DNA from: an uncultured Veillonella sp.
GTDB taxonomy: Bacteria > Bacillota > Negativicutes > Veillonellales > Veillonellaceae
Reading direction: 5' to 3'
Length of the DNA: 8,539 nt
Assembly (NCBI GenBank): GCA_900552445.1
Contig: URZS01000028.1
Coordinates: 1-8,539 of the forward strand
Part shown: positions 1-7,488 of the stretch, in pieces
How positions within the stretch are numbered: position 1 is the stretch's first letter
Layout of the letters: the number at the start of each line of letters is the position of its first letter
The notes under the pieces: model-generated
Seen by the model: only the letters and a program-made list of their open reading frames with translations
Database searches by the model: none
What the model was told of the DNA's origin: nothing
Program-made: the position numbers and the translations under genes

Positions 1-3000
1 CTTGCCATAGATAGATAGCAATATTCGTAGAAATGGCCACGCAATGCAATGAGTTCTTCATAAGTGCCATCTTCTACAATTTCACCTTTTTCCATAAATA
101 AAATGCGGTCCATTTGCTCTAAACCTTCTAATTGATGCGTAATATATAAGCATGTTTTACCTTCTACATAATGCATCAAATCGCGATGTAAAGCCTTTCG
201 AGTTACTTGATCTAAGCCTTCTAGTGGTTCATCTAATAAAACAATTTGAGGGTTTCGCAAAAATAATCTTGCTAACGCCACACGTTGACGTTCACCACCA
301 CTTAGTCCATGTCCACCACTACCAACAATCGTATGTAAACCATCGGACAATTTATCTACAACAGTTTGCAACGATGCACGATGTATGGCTTGCTCTAACT
401 CCTCAGCTGTTGCTTCCGGTCTGGCAAGGCGAATATTATCACCAAAGGACGCATGGAAAATATATGTGTCTTGAGTAATAGTACCTAATGCATTGCGCCA
501 GGTATCGATACAAATATCCTTTAACTCTACATCCCCCACATGGATAGAGCCCTTATAATCATATAGTCGTTCTAGCATATTAAATAATGTAGTCTTACCG
601 GAGCCACTGGCACCTACGATGGCGATCGATTGACCTTGTTTAATATCTAATCTAAGGTTCTCGTAGATAGTATGCTCATTATCATAGCCAAAAGATACAT
701 TTGTAAAAGTAATATCTCGATTCGGATTAAATGGCTTAGGTTCTAATGGCTCCACAACCGGTAACGGCTCATTAGCAAGTGCTATAAGTCGGCTTGTAGC
801 TACTTTACTTTCAGCCCCATGATGGACCGCGGCAATCATCGGTTGTAACGCTTCAAACCAAGCCTGCGTACCAATAGCCGCCACCGCCACCATTACGCTA
901 GCCCATGCCCCAGTTAATGCATTAGCAGCCATAATCGCTACCACCACAACAGTTAACTGAACGCCACCTAGGAATAATGTGTTTCCTAAATTCATCCCCC
1001 GATCAATAGTCCCTTTATAACCATCAACGTGTTTCATCATCTGTTGAATTCGTTTATATACAAGTCCTTCATTGCCATAGCTAATAACATCTTCAAGACT
1101 GTCCATAGTATCACTTAACAGCGCTTTATATTCCCCTTGTTGAGGACCAATGGCGCGTAGAGATTGTTTATTATGGGCATAAACAACTAATGGTACTACT
1201 AATCCTAAAACAAGAGCTGCCATTACAATTGGCATAACCAAGCTATCATCAATCGTAGATACTCCATAAGCAACTAACACCGTCAATGCAATGGCTGCTA
1301 CAGGTGGAATCAGAGTGCGCAAGTAGAAGAATTGTAATACCTCTATATCCCCCATAATGCGACCGAGCATATCGCCAGCACCAAAACGTTTTAAGATGGC
1401 CGGTGCTAATGGCTCTAAATGTGCATAGAACCACAGACGTAAACCATAGAGACCTTGGAATGCCATGCGATGCGATGTATAACGTTCAAAATAACGACAT
1501 ACTGCACGACTGACACCAAAGAATCGAACCCCTACGATGGCAAGACTTAAATAAGTAAGACCTGGTTGTAACGCTGCCGACGCTAATAGCCAAGATGAAA
1601 CTGTTAACAAGCCTACGTTCATGAAAACAGTAAGGAATGTAAATAGCAACGCTAACACTAAAGACCATTTAGCAGGACTTAGAACTGCGAATAATAGCTT
1701 CCAACCTTGCATACCCATTGTATGTCTCTTCACATCATGTGTATCAAGCGTAGAAGATTTAGTTACCCCATCAGTAATAATTTCCTGTTTCTTGGCATCA
1801 GTAATACACTCCTGTTTCTTAGCATCAGTAATACACTCCTGTTTCTGCGCCGTATCCATAACATCGATAGATTGCACCATTGAATGTCTACTTGTTTTTA
1901 ATTCTTCTATGGCAGAAGAGAATTGTCCCAAGCCAGATGCTACGAGTTCTTTAAAATAACCATCCACAGCAACTAGCTCTTCATAAGAGCCTTGTTGAAT
2001 AATGACGCCTTGTTTTAAAACATATAGTTTAGAAGCCCAGTGCATCGTTTGTAAGCGATGTCCAATAATGATGACAACCTTATCCTTCATCAATTGTTGA
2101 ATAGCTGTACTGATGATAGATTCCGTTTTTACATCTAAATGGGCCGTTACTTCATCGAGAATCAGTACCTGACCCTTCCGTAAGAATGCACGTGCCAAGG
2201 CAACTCGTTGACGCTCACCACCACTAAGACCTAAACCACCTTCTCCGATGACCGCATCAAGACCTTCCTCATGACGATGGATGACATCTAAGAGTTGCAC
2301 CTCTTTACAAGCATCTAGAATTTCTTTATCACTTACATCCATGCCAAAGGATAGAATCTCCCGCAAGGTGCCTTCCATAATGTGTGGATGTTGAGATACA
2401 TAGGTAATTTGTTGACGCCACCAGTCGATATCTAGGTCACATATATCATGGCCATCGACTGTCACTGTACCGCGCGGCGCTTGCAAGAACCCACCTACAA
2501 TATGGGCAATAGTGGACTTGCCTGCCCCACTTTCACCAACCAGCATAATAGGTGCATTGCGTTTTGCCTCAAGGGTTATATGGCGAACGCCATTATCACT
2601 ATTCTTATAGGTAAAAGTTAAATCCTTAATCTCAATATGTTCTACAGAACTATCTAATCTTGTGTCACCACCAACAGGTAAGGATGGTTCACGATTCATA
2701 TAGTCTTCGTATTTTAAAATTGAAGTTTTACCTGCCATCCCCGTGTGGAAAGCAGCGCCCAACTGTCTAAATGGTGTATAAAACTCTGGTGCTAACAATA
2801 AAATAAAGAACGCTGGGAAGAAGGTGATTTCACCATCTAGCAAGGTTAAGCCTAAATATACTGCAATCAAGGCCGTACTAATGGTACTTACTAGTTCCAG
2901 CACCAATGCTGATAAGAATGCGACGCGCAATACTTTTAAAGTAGAATCTTTAAACTCCTCAGACAAGCGACCAATAACTTTGATTTGATCTTTGGCGCGG

Positions 3001-3629
3001 CCGAATAATTTAAGGGTAGTAATCCCTTGCAATACATCTAAGAAATGGCCTGACAAAAAGCTCATGCGCTCCCATTGCTCTTTATTCAATCGATCAGCTT
3101 GCTTACCGATTAGAATCATAAAGAATGGAATCAATGGCACCGTAACAATCAAGATAATACCGATAATCGGCAATGCATCTACGATAGCAATCCCCATGAT
3201 GAGGGGAATCAAAATAGCATATAAGATTTGAGGAATATAGCGAGCTACATAAGCATCAACCTGCTCCAAACCATCCGTAAGCAAATGAATTACATCACCG
3301 TGACGCTCCTTATGCTGTACACCCAGTTTAAACATATGCTCTAAGGCATGCTCTCTAAAAGATGCTTTCACAGCACTGCCCAAACGATTTGCCACAGCCT
3401 CTTGTATATAATGAGCTAACAATCGCACAATAATGGCAATAGCTAAATACATGATTGTATTCATCTCATCAGCCAAGGCATTCTCTAAAAATATAAAATT
3501 ATTAATTAAGGTCCCAAAGAACCAAGCTTGCCCAACAATGGACAGACTTTCTACTAAGCAGGTTAATCCCAGTAGTAAAAGCTGACCTTTATGTTCTAGC
3601 AGCGCTTTAAAAGCGGTACGCTGTATCAT
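1..3629 (-). CDS. cydDC: CydD-CydC fused thiol-exporting ABC transporter, 3' end beyond window
   Basis: One open frame of 1209 codons reads from ATG 3629 to the window edge with no stop. It joins two complete ABC half-transporters that are normally separate proteins. The CydD half (about residues 1-575) has N-terminal membrane helices, the family segment LQGITTLKLFGR near residue 207, Walker A GESGAGKST (365-373), signature LSGGE (468-472) and Walker B ending in DE (492-493). A polar linker (about 575-640) follows. The CydC half then has its own helices, Walker A GASGSGKTT (1006-1014), LSGGE (1109-1113) and Walker B ending in DE (1133-1134). In known systems CydDC is an inner-membrane heterodimer that exports cysteine/glutathione and is required to assemble cytochrome bd. 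ATG 3629 is the only good start: GAGG lies about 6 nt upstream and an in-frame TGA lies at 3666-3668. Only a few C-terminal residues should be missing. The family call is firm; that it works as one chain is inferred. Confidence 0.93.
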   Translation of the reverse strand, partial: MIQRTAFKALLEHKGQLLLLGLTCLVESLSIVGQAWFFGTLINNFIFLENALADEMNTIMYLAIAIIVRLLAHYIQEAVANRLGSAVKASFREHALEHMFKLGVQHKERHGDVIHLLTDGLEQVDAYVARYIPQILYAILIPLIMGIAIVDALPIIGIILIVTVPLIPFFMILIGKQADRLNKEQWERMSFLSGHFLDVLQGITTLKLFGRAKDQIKVIGRLSEEFKDSTLKVLRVAFLSALVLELVSTISTALIAVYLGLTLLDGEITFFPAFFILLLAPEFYTPFRQLGAAFHTGMAGKTSILKYEDYMNREPSLPVGGDTRLDSSVEHIEIKDLTFTYKNSDNGVRHITLEAKRNAPIMLVGESGAGKSTIAHIVGGFLQAPRGTVTVDGHDICDLDIDWWRQQITYVSQHPHIMEGTLREILSFGMDVSDKEILDACKEVQLLDVIHRHEEGLDAVIGEGGLGLSGGERQRVALARAFLRKGQVLILDEVTAHLDVKTESIISTAIQQLMKDKVVIIIGHRLQTMHWASKLYVLKQGVIIQQGSYEELVAVDGYFKELVASGLGQFSSAIEELKTSRHSMVQSIDVMDTAQKQECITDAKKQECITDAKKQEIITDGVTKSSTLDTHDVKRHTMGMQGWKLLFAVLSPAKWSLVLALLFTFLTVFMNVGLLTVSSWLLASAALQPGLTYLSLAIVGVRFFGVSRAVCRYFERYTSHRMAFQGLYGLRLWFYAHLEPLAPAILKRFGAGDMLGRIMGDIEVLQFFYLRTLIPPVAAIALTVLVAYGVSTIDDSLVMPIVMAALVLGLVVPLVVYAHNKQSLRAIGPQQGEYKALLSDTMDSLEDVISYGNEGLVYKRIQQMMKHVDGYKGTIDRGMNLGNTLFLGGVQLTVVVVAIMAANALTGAWASVMVAVAAIGTQAWFEALQPMIAAVHHGAESKVATSRLIALANEPLPVVEPLEPKPFNPNRDITFTNVSFGYDNEHTIYENLRLDIKQGQSIAIVGASGSGKTTLFNMLERLYDYKGSIHVGDVELKDICIDTWRNALGTITQDTYIFHASFGDNIRLARPEATAEELEQAIHRASLQTVVDKLSDGLHTIVGSGGHGLSGGERQRVALARLFLRNPQIVLLDEPLEGLDQVTRKALHRDLMHYVEGKTCLYITHQLEGLEQMDRILFMEKGEIVEDGTYEELIALRGHFYEYCYLSMA
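1771..1851 (-). repeat. Three tandem 27-bp repeats in the CydD-CydC linker
   Basis: Three adjacent 27-bp units lie at 1771-1797, 1798-1824 and 1825-1851. By eye the second and third match at 24 of 27 positions and the first and second at 23 of 27. The unit length is a multiple of three, so copy-number change would not break the frame. On the minus strand they encode QKQECITDA, KKQECITDA and KKQEIITDG (about residues 595-621). This is a charged, cysteine-containing segment between the CydD nucleotide-binding domain and the first CydC helix. It is most simply a flexible spacer grown by slippage or unequal exchange. Confidence 0.9.
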
Positions 3630-3771
3630 ATTATCCTCTACGGTAAAACTAGTAAAAATATAAAATCAAATTGATTAGATCCCCTATATCTAGGTCTTAC
3701 TCAAAGTAAAAAAATATAATCTCAGTGAGTTCAAGTGAATCTAAATTTATCAATATTATCCATCTTACCAC
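3630..3771 (-). promoter_or_regulatory. cydDC leader region with ribosome site; promoter expected but not clear
   Basis: This AT-rich stretch lies between the terminator behind cydB and the cydDC start codon. Because of that terminator, cydDC probably needs its own promoter here. Read on the minus strand, there is a GAGG ribosome site just before ATG 3629 and a -10-like TATATT at 3657-3662, but I find no convincing -35 at the right distance. A 13-bp dyad, AATCAA-A-TTGATT (3664-3676), sits directly beside the TATATT and could be an operator or chance. No small CydX-like frame with a ribosome site was found. Confidence 0.4.
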
Positions 3772-3802
3772 AAAAAAGAGGCGTGCCGCTACAGCACGCC
3801 TC
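3772..3802 (-). terminator. Rho-independent terminator after cydAB
   Basis: A perfect 9-bp GC-rich stem (GAGGCGTGC at 3778-3786 with GCACGCCTC at 3794-3802) has a 7-nt loop. On the minus strand it is followed by six T residues (A-run 3772-3777 on the plus strand). It begins 49 nt after the cydB stop. No T-run follows on the plus strand, so it works in the cydB direction only. It separates the cydAB transcript from cydDC. Confidence 0.93.
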
Positions 3803-3851
3803 ACATTGAGACCTAAATTTTACAACTCACCAGAGTTATAAAGCTATTCTA

Positions 3852-4871
3852 TTAATAGTGTAAGTCTTTTTCTGTTACACGATGACGGAATGTCCAGTAT
3901 ACCCAGCTTTGGTAAGCCAAAATGATTGGCACAAATACAAAGGCTACACAAGTCATCAATGTCAATGTGTAAGTAGAGTTAGCTGCATTTGTAATAGTTA
4001 AGCTCCACTCAGGATTCAAAGAAGAAACCATGATGCGAGGGAACAAACCAGCAAAGTAAGCAGCCGTTACAGAGATAACGGATAAGGAGCTGAATACAAA
4101 GCCCCATTTTGTATTACGAGTACGTGCCGCACCCCAAGAAATGAGGAAGAACACGATTGCCAACGCAAAGCAAACAATTGCCAATACAGAGTTGAACAAA
4201 TCTGTAAATACATAAGTTGCACCTACCAATGCTAATGCACCGATAGCTGTAGGAACACCTACTACCAAGGAAGCTGCACGAGCGCGTTCAGAAACAGCAC
4301 CAGCAGTTTTGATAGAAGTGAACAAACCGCCATGGTATGTGAATACCAAGATGAAAGCGATACCACAAAGCACGGTGTATGGGCTTAACAAGTCAAAGAA
4401 TGTGCCTACATACGTCATGCTTGCATCGATTGGAGTACCTTGGATCAAGTTACCAACCGTAACACCCCACAATAATGCAGGAATCAAGGAACCAAAGAAG
4501 ATGCAGTAGTCGAAAGTTTTACGCCATAACAAGTTAGGGCTTTTAGAGCGGAACTCGAATGCTATGCCACGCATGATAAGCGCTGCAAGCATCAAGAATA
4601 ACGCCAAGTAGAAACCACTGAACAATGTAGCATATACATGAGGGAAGGATGCGAATAATGCACCACCTGCAGTAATCATCCATACCTCATTACCGTCCCA
4701 TACAGGACCTAAGGCATTGATCATTTGACGACGTTCAACGTCAGATTTGCCGATGAATGGTAACAAAATACCAGTACCATAGTCAAAACCTTCTAATAAG
4801 AAGAAGCCAGCGAATAGTACAGTAATTAAGATAAACCATACCACTTCAAGGTTATTAAAAATTAATTCCAT
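3852..4871 (-). CDS. cydB: Cytochrome bd quinol oxidase subunit II
   Basis: This is a 339-residue hydrophobic protein with many membrane helices. CydB is the structural partner of CydA in cytochrome bd, the membrane oxidase that oxidises quinol and reduces O2 to water. Family marks are GFDYGTGILLPFIG (about residues 28-41, with Asp30) and GPVWDGNEVWMITAGGALFA (about 55-74, with Asp59). The two aspartates match conserved acidic positions of the family. The length fits the shorter Gram-positive-type CydB (about 340) rather than E. coli (379). The start codon lies inside the end of cydA (10-nt overlap) and is preceded by GAGGAGG, which indicates translational coupling and equal subunit output. 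The gene is followed by a strong terminator. Confidence 0.97.
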   Translation of the reverse strand: MELIFNNLEVVWFILITVLFAGFFLLEGFDYGTGILLPFIGKSDVERRQMINALGPVWDGNEVWMITAGGALFASFPHVYATLFSGFYLALFLMLAALIMRGIAFEFRSKSPNLLWRKTFDYCIFFGSLIPALLWGVTVGNLIQGTPIDASMTYVGTFFDLLSPYTVLCGIAFILVFTYHGGLFTSIKTAGAVSERARAASLVVGVPTAIGALALVGATYVFTDLFNSVLAIVCFALAIVFFLISWGAARTRNTKWGFVFSSLSVISVTAAYFAGLFPRIMVSSLNPEWSLTITNAANSTYTLTLMTCVAFVFVPIILAYQSWVYWTFRHRVTEKDLHY

Positions 4872-6250
4872 AATCTCGCCTCCTCTTTTTCAACTACATC
4901 GTGAGATGGGTTGCCATCTGGACCTTTTTTGATGTGTTCTACAGCAAGGTAGATAGCCGCAATAGCTGCTACGATGTACACAAGTGTAAAGCCGATGATT
5001 GTAGTCATAATTTCTGGAGCTGTAACGGCTTTAGAAGCACCGTCTGCAGTCAATTGTAAGCCATATACAAGCCATGGTTGACGGCCCGCTTCAGCTACAA
5101 ACCAACCAGTGGAGTGAGCGATGAATGGCAATGGCAACATCCAGAACATAATTTTCAAGAATGTGCGATTTTCAACAAGTTTGTCTTTTGCATTAAGGAT
5201 AAGACCTACGAATGCAACAAGTAACATAAGGGAACCTGCTGCAACCATGATACGGAATGTCCAGAAGATTGCTGGAACGTCTGGAATATAGTTACCAGGA
5301 CCGTATTGAGCTTCAGATTTAGCTTGAAGATCTTTGATACCTTCTACTTTACCAGAAGTGAAGGAGTTTTGAGTCAAGAAGGACAAGCCACCAGGAATTT
5401 CAAGAGCGCTTGTGTTCTTTTGAGCTTTAGTATCGATGTTAGCAACTAAAGAGAATGGAGCTGGATCTTGTGTTTCCCACAACGCTTCCATAGCAGCCAT
5501 TTTCATAGGTTGTACTTTTGTAATGTATTGGCCTTGGTGATGACCTGCCATTGCGCCTAAAGTACCGAATACAAGGGCAATAACCATACCCCATTTAGCA
5601 GAGCGACGGTAGAAGTCTATCTCATTATTACGTAATAAGTGCCATGCACTGATTGCCATAATGATTACGCCTGCTGTTAATAGACCATTCAACACGATAT
5701 GGAAGAATTGGCCAGGTACATAGCCATTTTGAACAATTGTGAGGAAGTTTTCCATCTCTACACGGCCATTACGCAATACAAAGCCTACAGGATGTTGCAT
5801 GAAGGAGTTCGCTACGAGAATCCAGAACGCAGATAGGTTTGTACCTAATGCTACCAACGTAGCTACAAGGGCGTGAACGCTTTTATTTAAGCGGTCCCAA
5901 CCGAAGATCCAAACACCCATGAATGTAGATTCCAAGAAAAATGCCATTAATGCTTCAAGGGCCAATGGAGCGCCGAAAATGTCACCCATAAAACGAGAAT
6001 ATTCTGCCCAGTTCATACCAAAATGGAATTCCTGAACGATACCAGTTACCACACCCATGGCAAAGTTAATTAGGAACAATTTGCCCCAGAATTTTGCCAT
6101 TTTTTTGTACACTTCTTTACCTGTAGACACATATGTCCACTCTAAGATAGCGACAACCACTGTCATGCCTAGTGTGAACGGCACAAACAACCAGTGATAG
6201 ATAGATGTTAGCGCAAATTGTAATCGAGCTAAATCTACAGCTTCAAACAT
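4862..6250 (-). CDS. cydA: Cytochrome bd quinol oxidase subunit I (short Q-loop type)
   Basis: This 462-residue membrane protein is the haem-carrying, quinol-oxidising subunit of cytochrome bd. Residues matching E. coli ligands are visible: His19 (haem b595), His184 and Met335 in FRIM (haem b558), Arg333, Glu99 and Glu107 in the ALEALMAFFLEST segment, and the GRQPW motif (389-393) after Glu387. Quinol-site residues Gln241, Lys250 and Glu255 are in the loop around QPMKMAAMEAL. From that glutamate to the FRIM arginine is 78 residues, against about 134 in E. coli, so the C-terminal Q-loop insertion is absent. The start is fixed by AAGGAGG 6 nt upstream. The gene lies 63 bp after the Rrf2 gene with no terminator between, and overlaps cydB by 10 nt. 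Membership is certain; affinity for O2 or choice of quinone cannot be read from the sequence. Confidence 0.98.
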   Translation of the reverse strand: MFEAVDLARLQFALTSIYHWLFVPFTLGMTVVVAILEWTYVSTGKEVYKKMAKFWGKLFLINFAMGVVTGIVQEFHFGMNWAEYSRFMGDIFGAPLALEALMAFFLESTFMGVWIFGWDRLNKSVHALVATLVALGTNLSAFWILVANSFMQHPVGFVLRNGRVEMENFLTIVQNGYVPGQFFHIVLNGLLTAGVIIMAISAWHLLRNNEIDFYRRSAKWGMVIALVFGTLGAMAGHHQGQYITKVQPMKMAAMEALWETQDPAPFSLVANIDTKAQKNTSALEIPGGLSFLTQNSFTSGKVEGIKDLQAKSEAQYGPGNYIPDVPAIFWTFRIMVAAGSLMLLVAFVGLILNAKDKLVENRTFLKIMFWMLPLPFIAHSTGWFVAEAGRQPWLVYGLQLTADGASKAVTAPEIMTTIIGFTLVYIVAAIAAIYLAVEHIKKGPDGNPSHDVVEKEEARLWN

Positions 6251-6279
6251 GTGTTTTCCTCCTTAGAATAAAAAACTTA

Positions 6280-6291
6280 CATCACTTGATG
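6280..6291. repeat. Short palindrome between rrf2 and cydA
   Basis: CATCA-CT-TGATG is a 12-bp palindrome with a 2-bp centre, 30 nt upstream of the cydA start. The loop is too small for a stable RNA hairpin, so if it is functional it would be a protein-binding site. No promoter with good -35 and -10 elements was found in the 63-bp gap. It may be chance. Confidence 0.3.
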
Positions 6292-6313
6292 AGCCTTTAC
6301 CAAAAACCTTGTA

Positions 6314-6766
6314 TCATCGTGCTTGTAAAAAAGATAAGGACCCAGCCCCAATAACTTGTTCACGTTGAGCGAGGATTTTAAAGTTAACCCCTTTCAACTG
6401 ACCAATTAATTGATGCTGAATCGTGCCCATTGCTTCATTTATAGCACAATGCCCCTTACAAGATTTAGAGCAAGAACTTACATCATATAAACACCGTTGT
6501 AAATACGCATCCCCTTCTACCGCTCTAATTACATCGAGCAATGAAATCTCTTGAGGGTCTCGATTGAGGGCAAACCCACCATCTACACCGCGGAAGGATT
6601 TCATAATCCCTGCTGCAATGAGACTACGCATAATCTTGAGCAAAAATCGTTCTGGAATCAATTCTTGCTCAGCCAATACAGCACCTGTTATCTTCGTACC
6701 CGAAGGTAACATCGCCATATGTAAGACCATGCGAAATGCATAATCCGTGGCCTGATTTAACTTCAT
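6314..6766 (-). CDS. Rrf2-family transcriptional regulator, probable Fe-S sensor
   Basis: This 150-residue regulator starts MKLNQATDYAFRM, the typical N-terminus of the Rrf2 family (IscR, NsrR, RirA, CymR). The winged helix-turn-helix fills about residues 1-85, with the wing at RGVDGGF (59-65). A cysteine cluster follows: Cys92, Cys99, Cys103 and Cys107 (C-x6-C-x3-C-x3-C), with His106. In IscR and NsrR cysteines in this region hold an Fe-S cluster that senses cluster status, oxygen or NO. Here at least three could be ligands, so redox or NO sensing is a good inference. ATG 6766 is chosen because AAGGAGA lies about 6 nt upstream and the predicted promoter -10 (6812-6817) rules out the upstream in-frame start at 6832. 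It is the first gene of a probable operon with cydAB, which makes it the likely regulator of that operon and of itself. Confidence 0.93.
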   Translation of the reverse strand: MKLNQATDYAFRMVLHMAMLPSGTKITGAVLAEQELIPERFLLKIMRSLIAAGIMKSFRGVDGGFALNRDPQEISLLDVIRAVEGDAYLQRCLYDVSSCSKSCKGHCAINEAMGTIQHQLIGQLKGVNFKILAQREQVIGAGSLSFLQAR

Positions 6767-6811
6767 AAGGTCTCCTTTCTCGTGCACTTGGACAAACGTA
6801 TTACTAAATCT

Positions 6812-6840
6812 AGTATAATCGAAATAAAACAATACTGCAA
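6812..6840 (-). promoter_or_regulatory. Predicted promoter of rrf2-cydAB
   Basis: Read on the minus strand: -35 TTGCAG (6835-6840), 17-bp spacer, -10 TATACT (6812-6817). The -10 matches the sigma-70-type consensus at 5 of 6 positions. The -35 keeps only the TTG core, so activity may be weak or dependent on other factors. Transcription would start near 6805, leaving about 40 nt of leader before ATG 6766. Confidence 0.68.
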
Positions 6841-6854
6841 TGGTATTGTTTTAT
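6824..6854. promoter_or_regulatory. 31-bp inverted repeat overlapping the rrf2 promoter, probable operator
   Basis: Perfect 12-bp arms (ATAAAACAATAC at 6824-6835, GTATTGTTTTAT at 6843-6854) flank a 7-bp centre, TGCAATG. The -35 hexamer lies in the centre and the left arm fills much of the -35/-10 spacer, so a bound dimer would block RNA polymerase. Rrf2 proteins bind AT-rich dyads as dimers and many repress their own gene, so this is the best candidate site for the adjacent regulator. The arms are AT-rich and no T-run follows, so a terminator is unlikely. Confidence 0.72.
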
Positions 6855-6949
6855 ATATTGAGAATTAACATATATAGTTTTTAAGCCTACAAATTAGATA
6901 CAACCTGAATACTTTTATACTTATAAAACAGTTTTTGAATTCTATTATC

Positions 6950-6979
6950 AAAAAAGACTGCCCACAAATGGACAGTCTT
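6950..6979 (-). terminator. Rho-independent terminator after moaB
   Basis: The stem AAGACTG (6954-6960) pairs with CAGTCTT (6973-6979), then continues past one mismatch with CC/GG (6962-6963 with 6970-6971), closing a 6-nt loop. On the minus strand a T-run follows (A-run 6950-6955 on the plus strand). It begins 6 nt after the moaB stop and separates this unit from rrf2-cydAB. Confidence 0.87.
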
Positions 6980-6985
6980 AATATA

Positions 6986-7480
6986 TTATTTTGTAATTTC
7001 CCGAACAAGGTGAGCCATTTCAGGAATGATGAGTTTACTCATAGCCAATGTCACAGCACCTACAGAACCAGGGATAGAGAATATCAGTGTATTATTGTTC
7101 ACCCCAGCCTCCGCACGAGAAGCCATCGCTTTTGTGCCGATATCTTCTGTGTAAGAAAGATATCTAAAGATTTCACCAAAGCCGGGAATATGCTTTTCAT
7201 ACAAGCTATTTACAGCCTCAATTGTCACATCGCGCATGGCAATACCTGTGCCCCCAGTAGAGATGATTACATCTATAGATTCATCATTGCACCACGGAAT
7301 CATAGCGTTTCTAATAGAATCATAATCATCAATAACAATTTTACGTTCTGCCACAATATGATTCGCTTGCTCTAAAAACTCTTGAACCTTGTTGCCCCCT
7401 TTATCAGTTTCCATTGTACGAGTATCAGAAACAGTTAACACCGCAACACGTAATGGTCTTGCTACAACTTCGTAAGACAT
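6986..7480 (-). CDS. moaB: MoaB/MogA-family molybdenum cofactor biosynthesis protein
   Basis: This 164-residue cytoplasmic protein of the MoaB/MogA fold binds molybdopterin; MogA-type enzymes adenylylate it before molybdenum insertion. Motifs are TVSDTRT (16-22), DKGG (26-29), STGGTG (74-79) with RDVTIEAV (83-90), PGFGE (99-103), LSYTEDIG (108-115) and FSIPGS (134-139). The PGFGE/LSYxEDIG/SRA pattern is closer to MoaB of Bacillus and E. coli than to MogA, and the length matches (about 165-170). ATG 7480 is chosen because AGGAGG lies 4 nt upstream. A longer frame starting at 7525 runs inside the deacetylase gene and has no matching family residues. The ribosome site overlaps the deacetylase stop codon, which suggests coupling. 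Whether it is catalytically active like MogA cannot be told from sequence. Confidence 0.94.
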   Translation of the reverse strand: MSYEVVARPLRVAVLTVSDTRTMETDKGGNKVQEFLEQANHIVAERKIVIDDYDSIRNAMIPWCNDESIDVIISTGGTGIAMRDVTIEAVNSLYEKHIPGFGEIFRYLSYTEDIGTKAMASRAEAGVNNNTLIFSIPGSVGAVTLAMSKLIIPEMAHLVREITK

Positions 7481-7488
7481 AATTCCTC

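Noticed and set aside
1621..1959. Plus-strand open frame across the linker repeats, with a repeated peptide
   Set aside because: It is the antisense shadow of the repeated cydDC linker; no ribosome site and no family resemblance.
3640..3850. CydX/CydS-like small subunit after cydB
   Set aside because: On the minus strand the only ATG frames are very short (for example ATG immediately followed by TGA, or about 10 codons) and none has a ribosome site or hydrophobic segment.
6767..6832. N-terminal extension of the Rrf2 protein from an upstream ATG at 6832
   Set aside because: It would start upstream of the predicted -10, has no ribosome site, and adds 22 residues before the conserved family N-terminus MKLNQATDYA.
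6824..6854. The 12-bp-arm dyad as a terminator for the unit to its right
   Set aside because: The arms are AT-rich with no following T-run, and a better GC-richer hairpin with T-run already stands at 6950-6979 directly after moaB.
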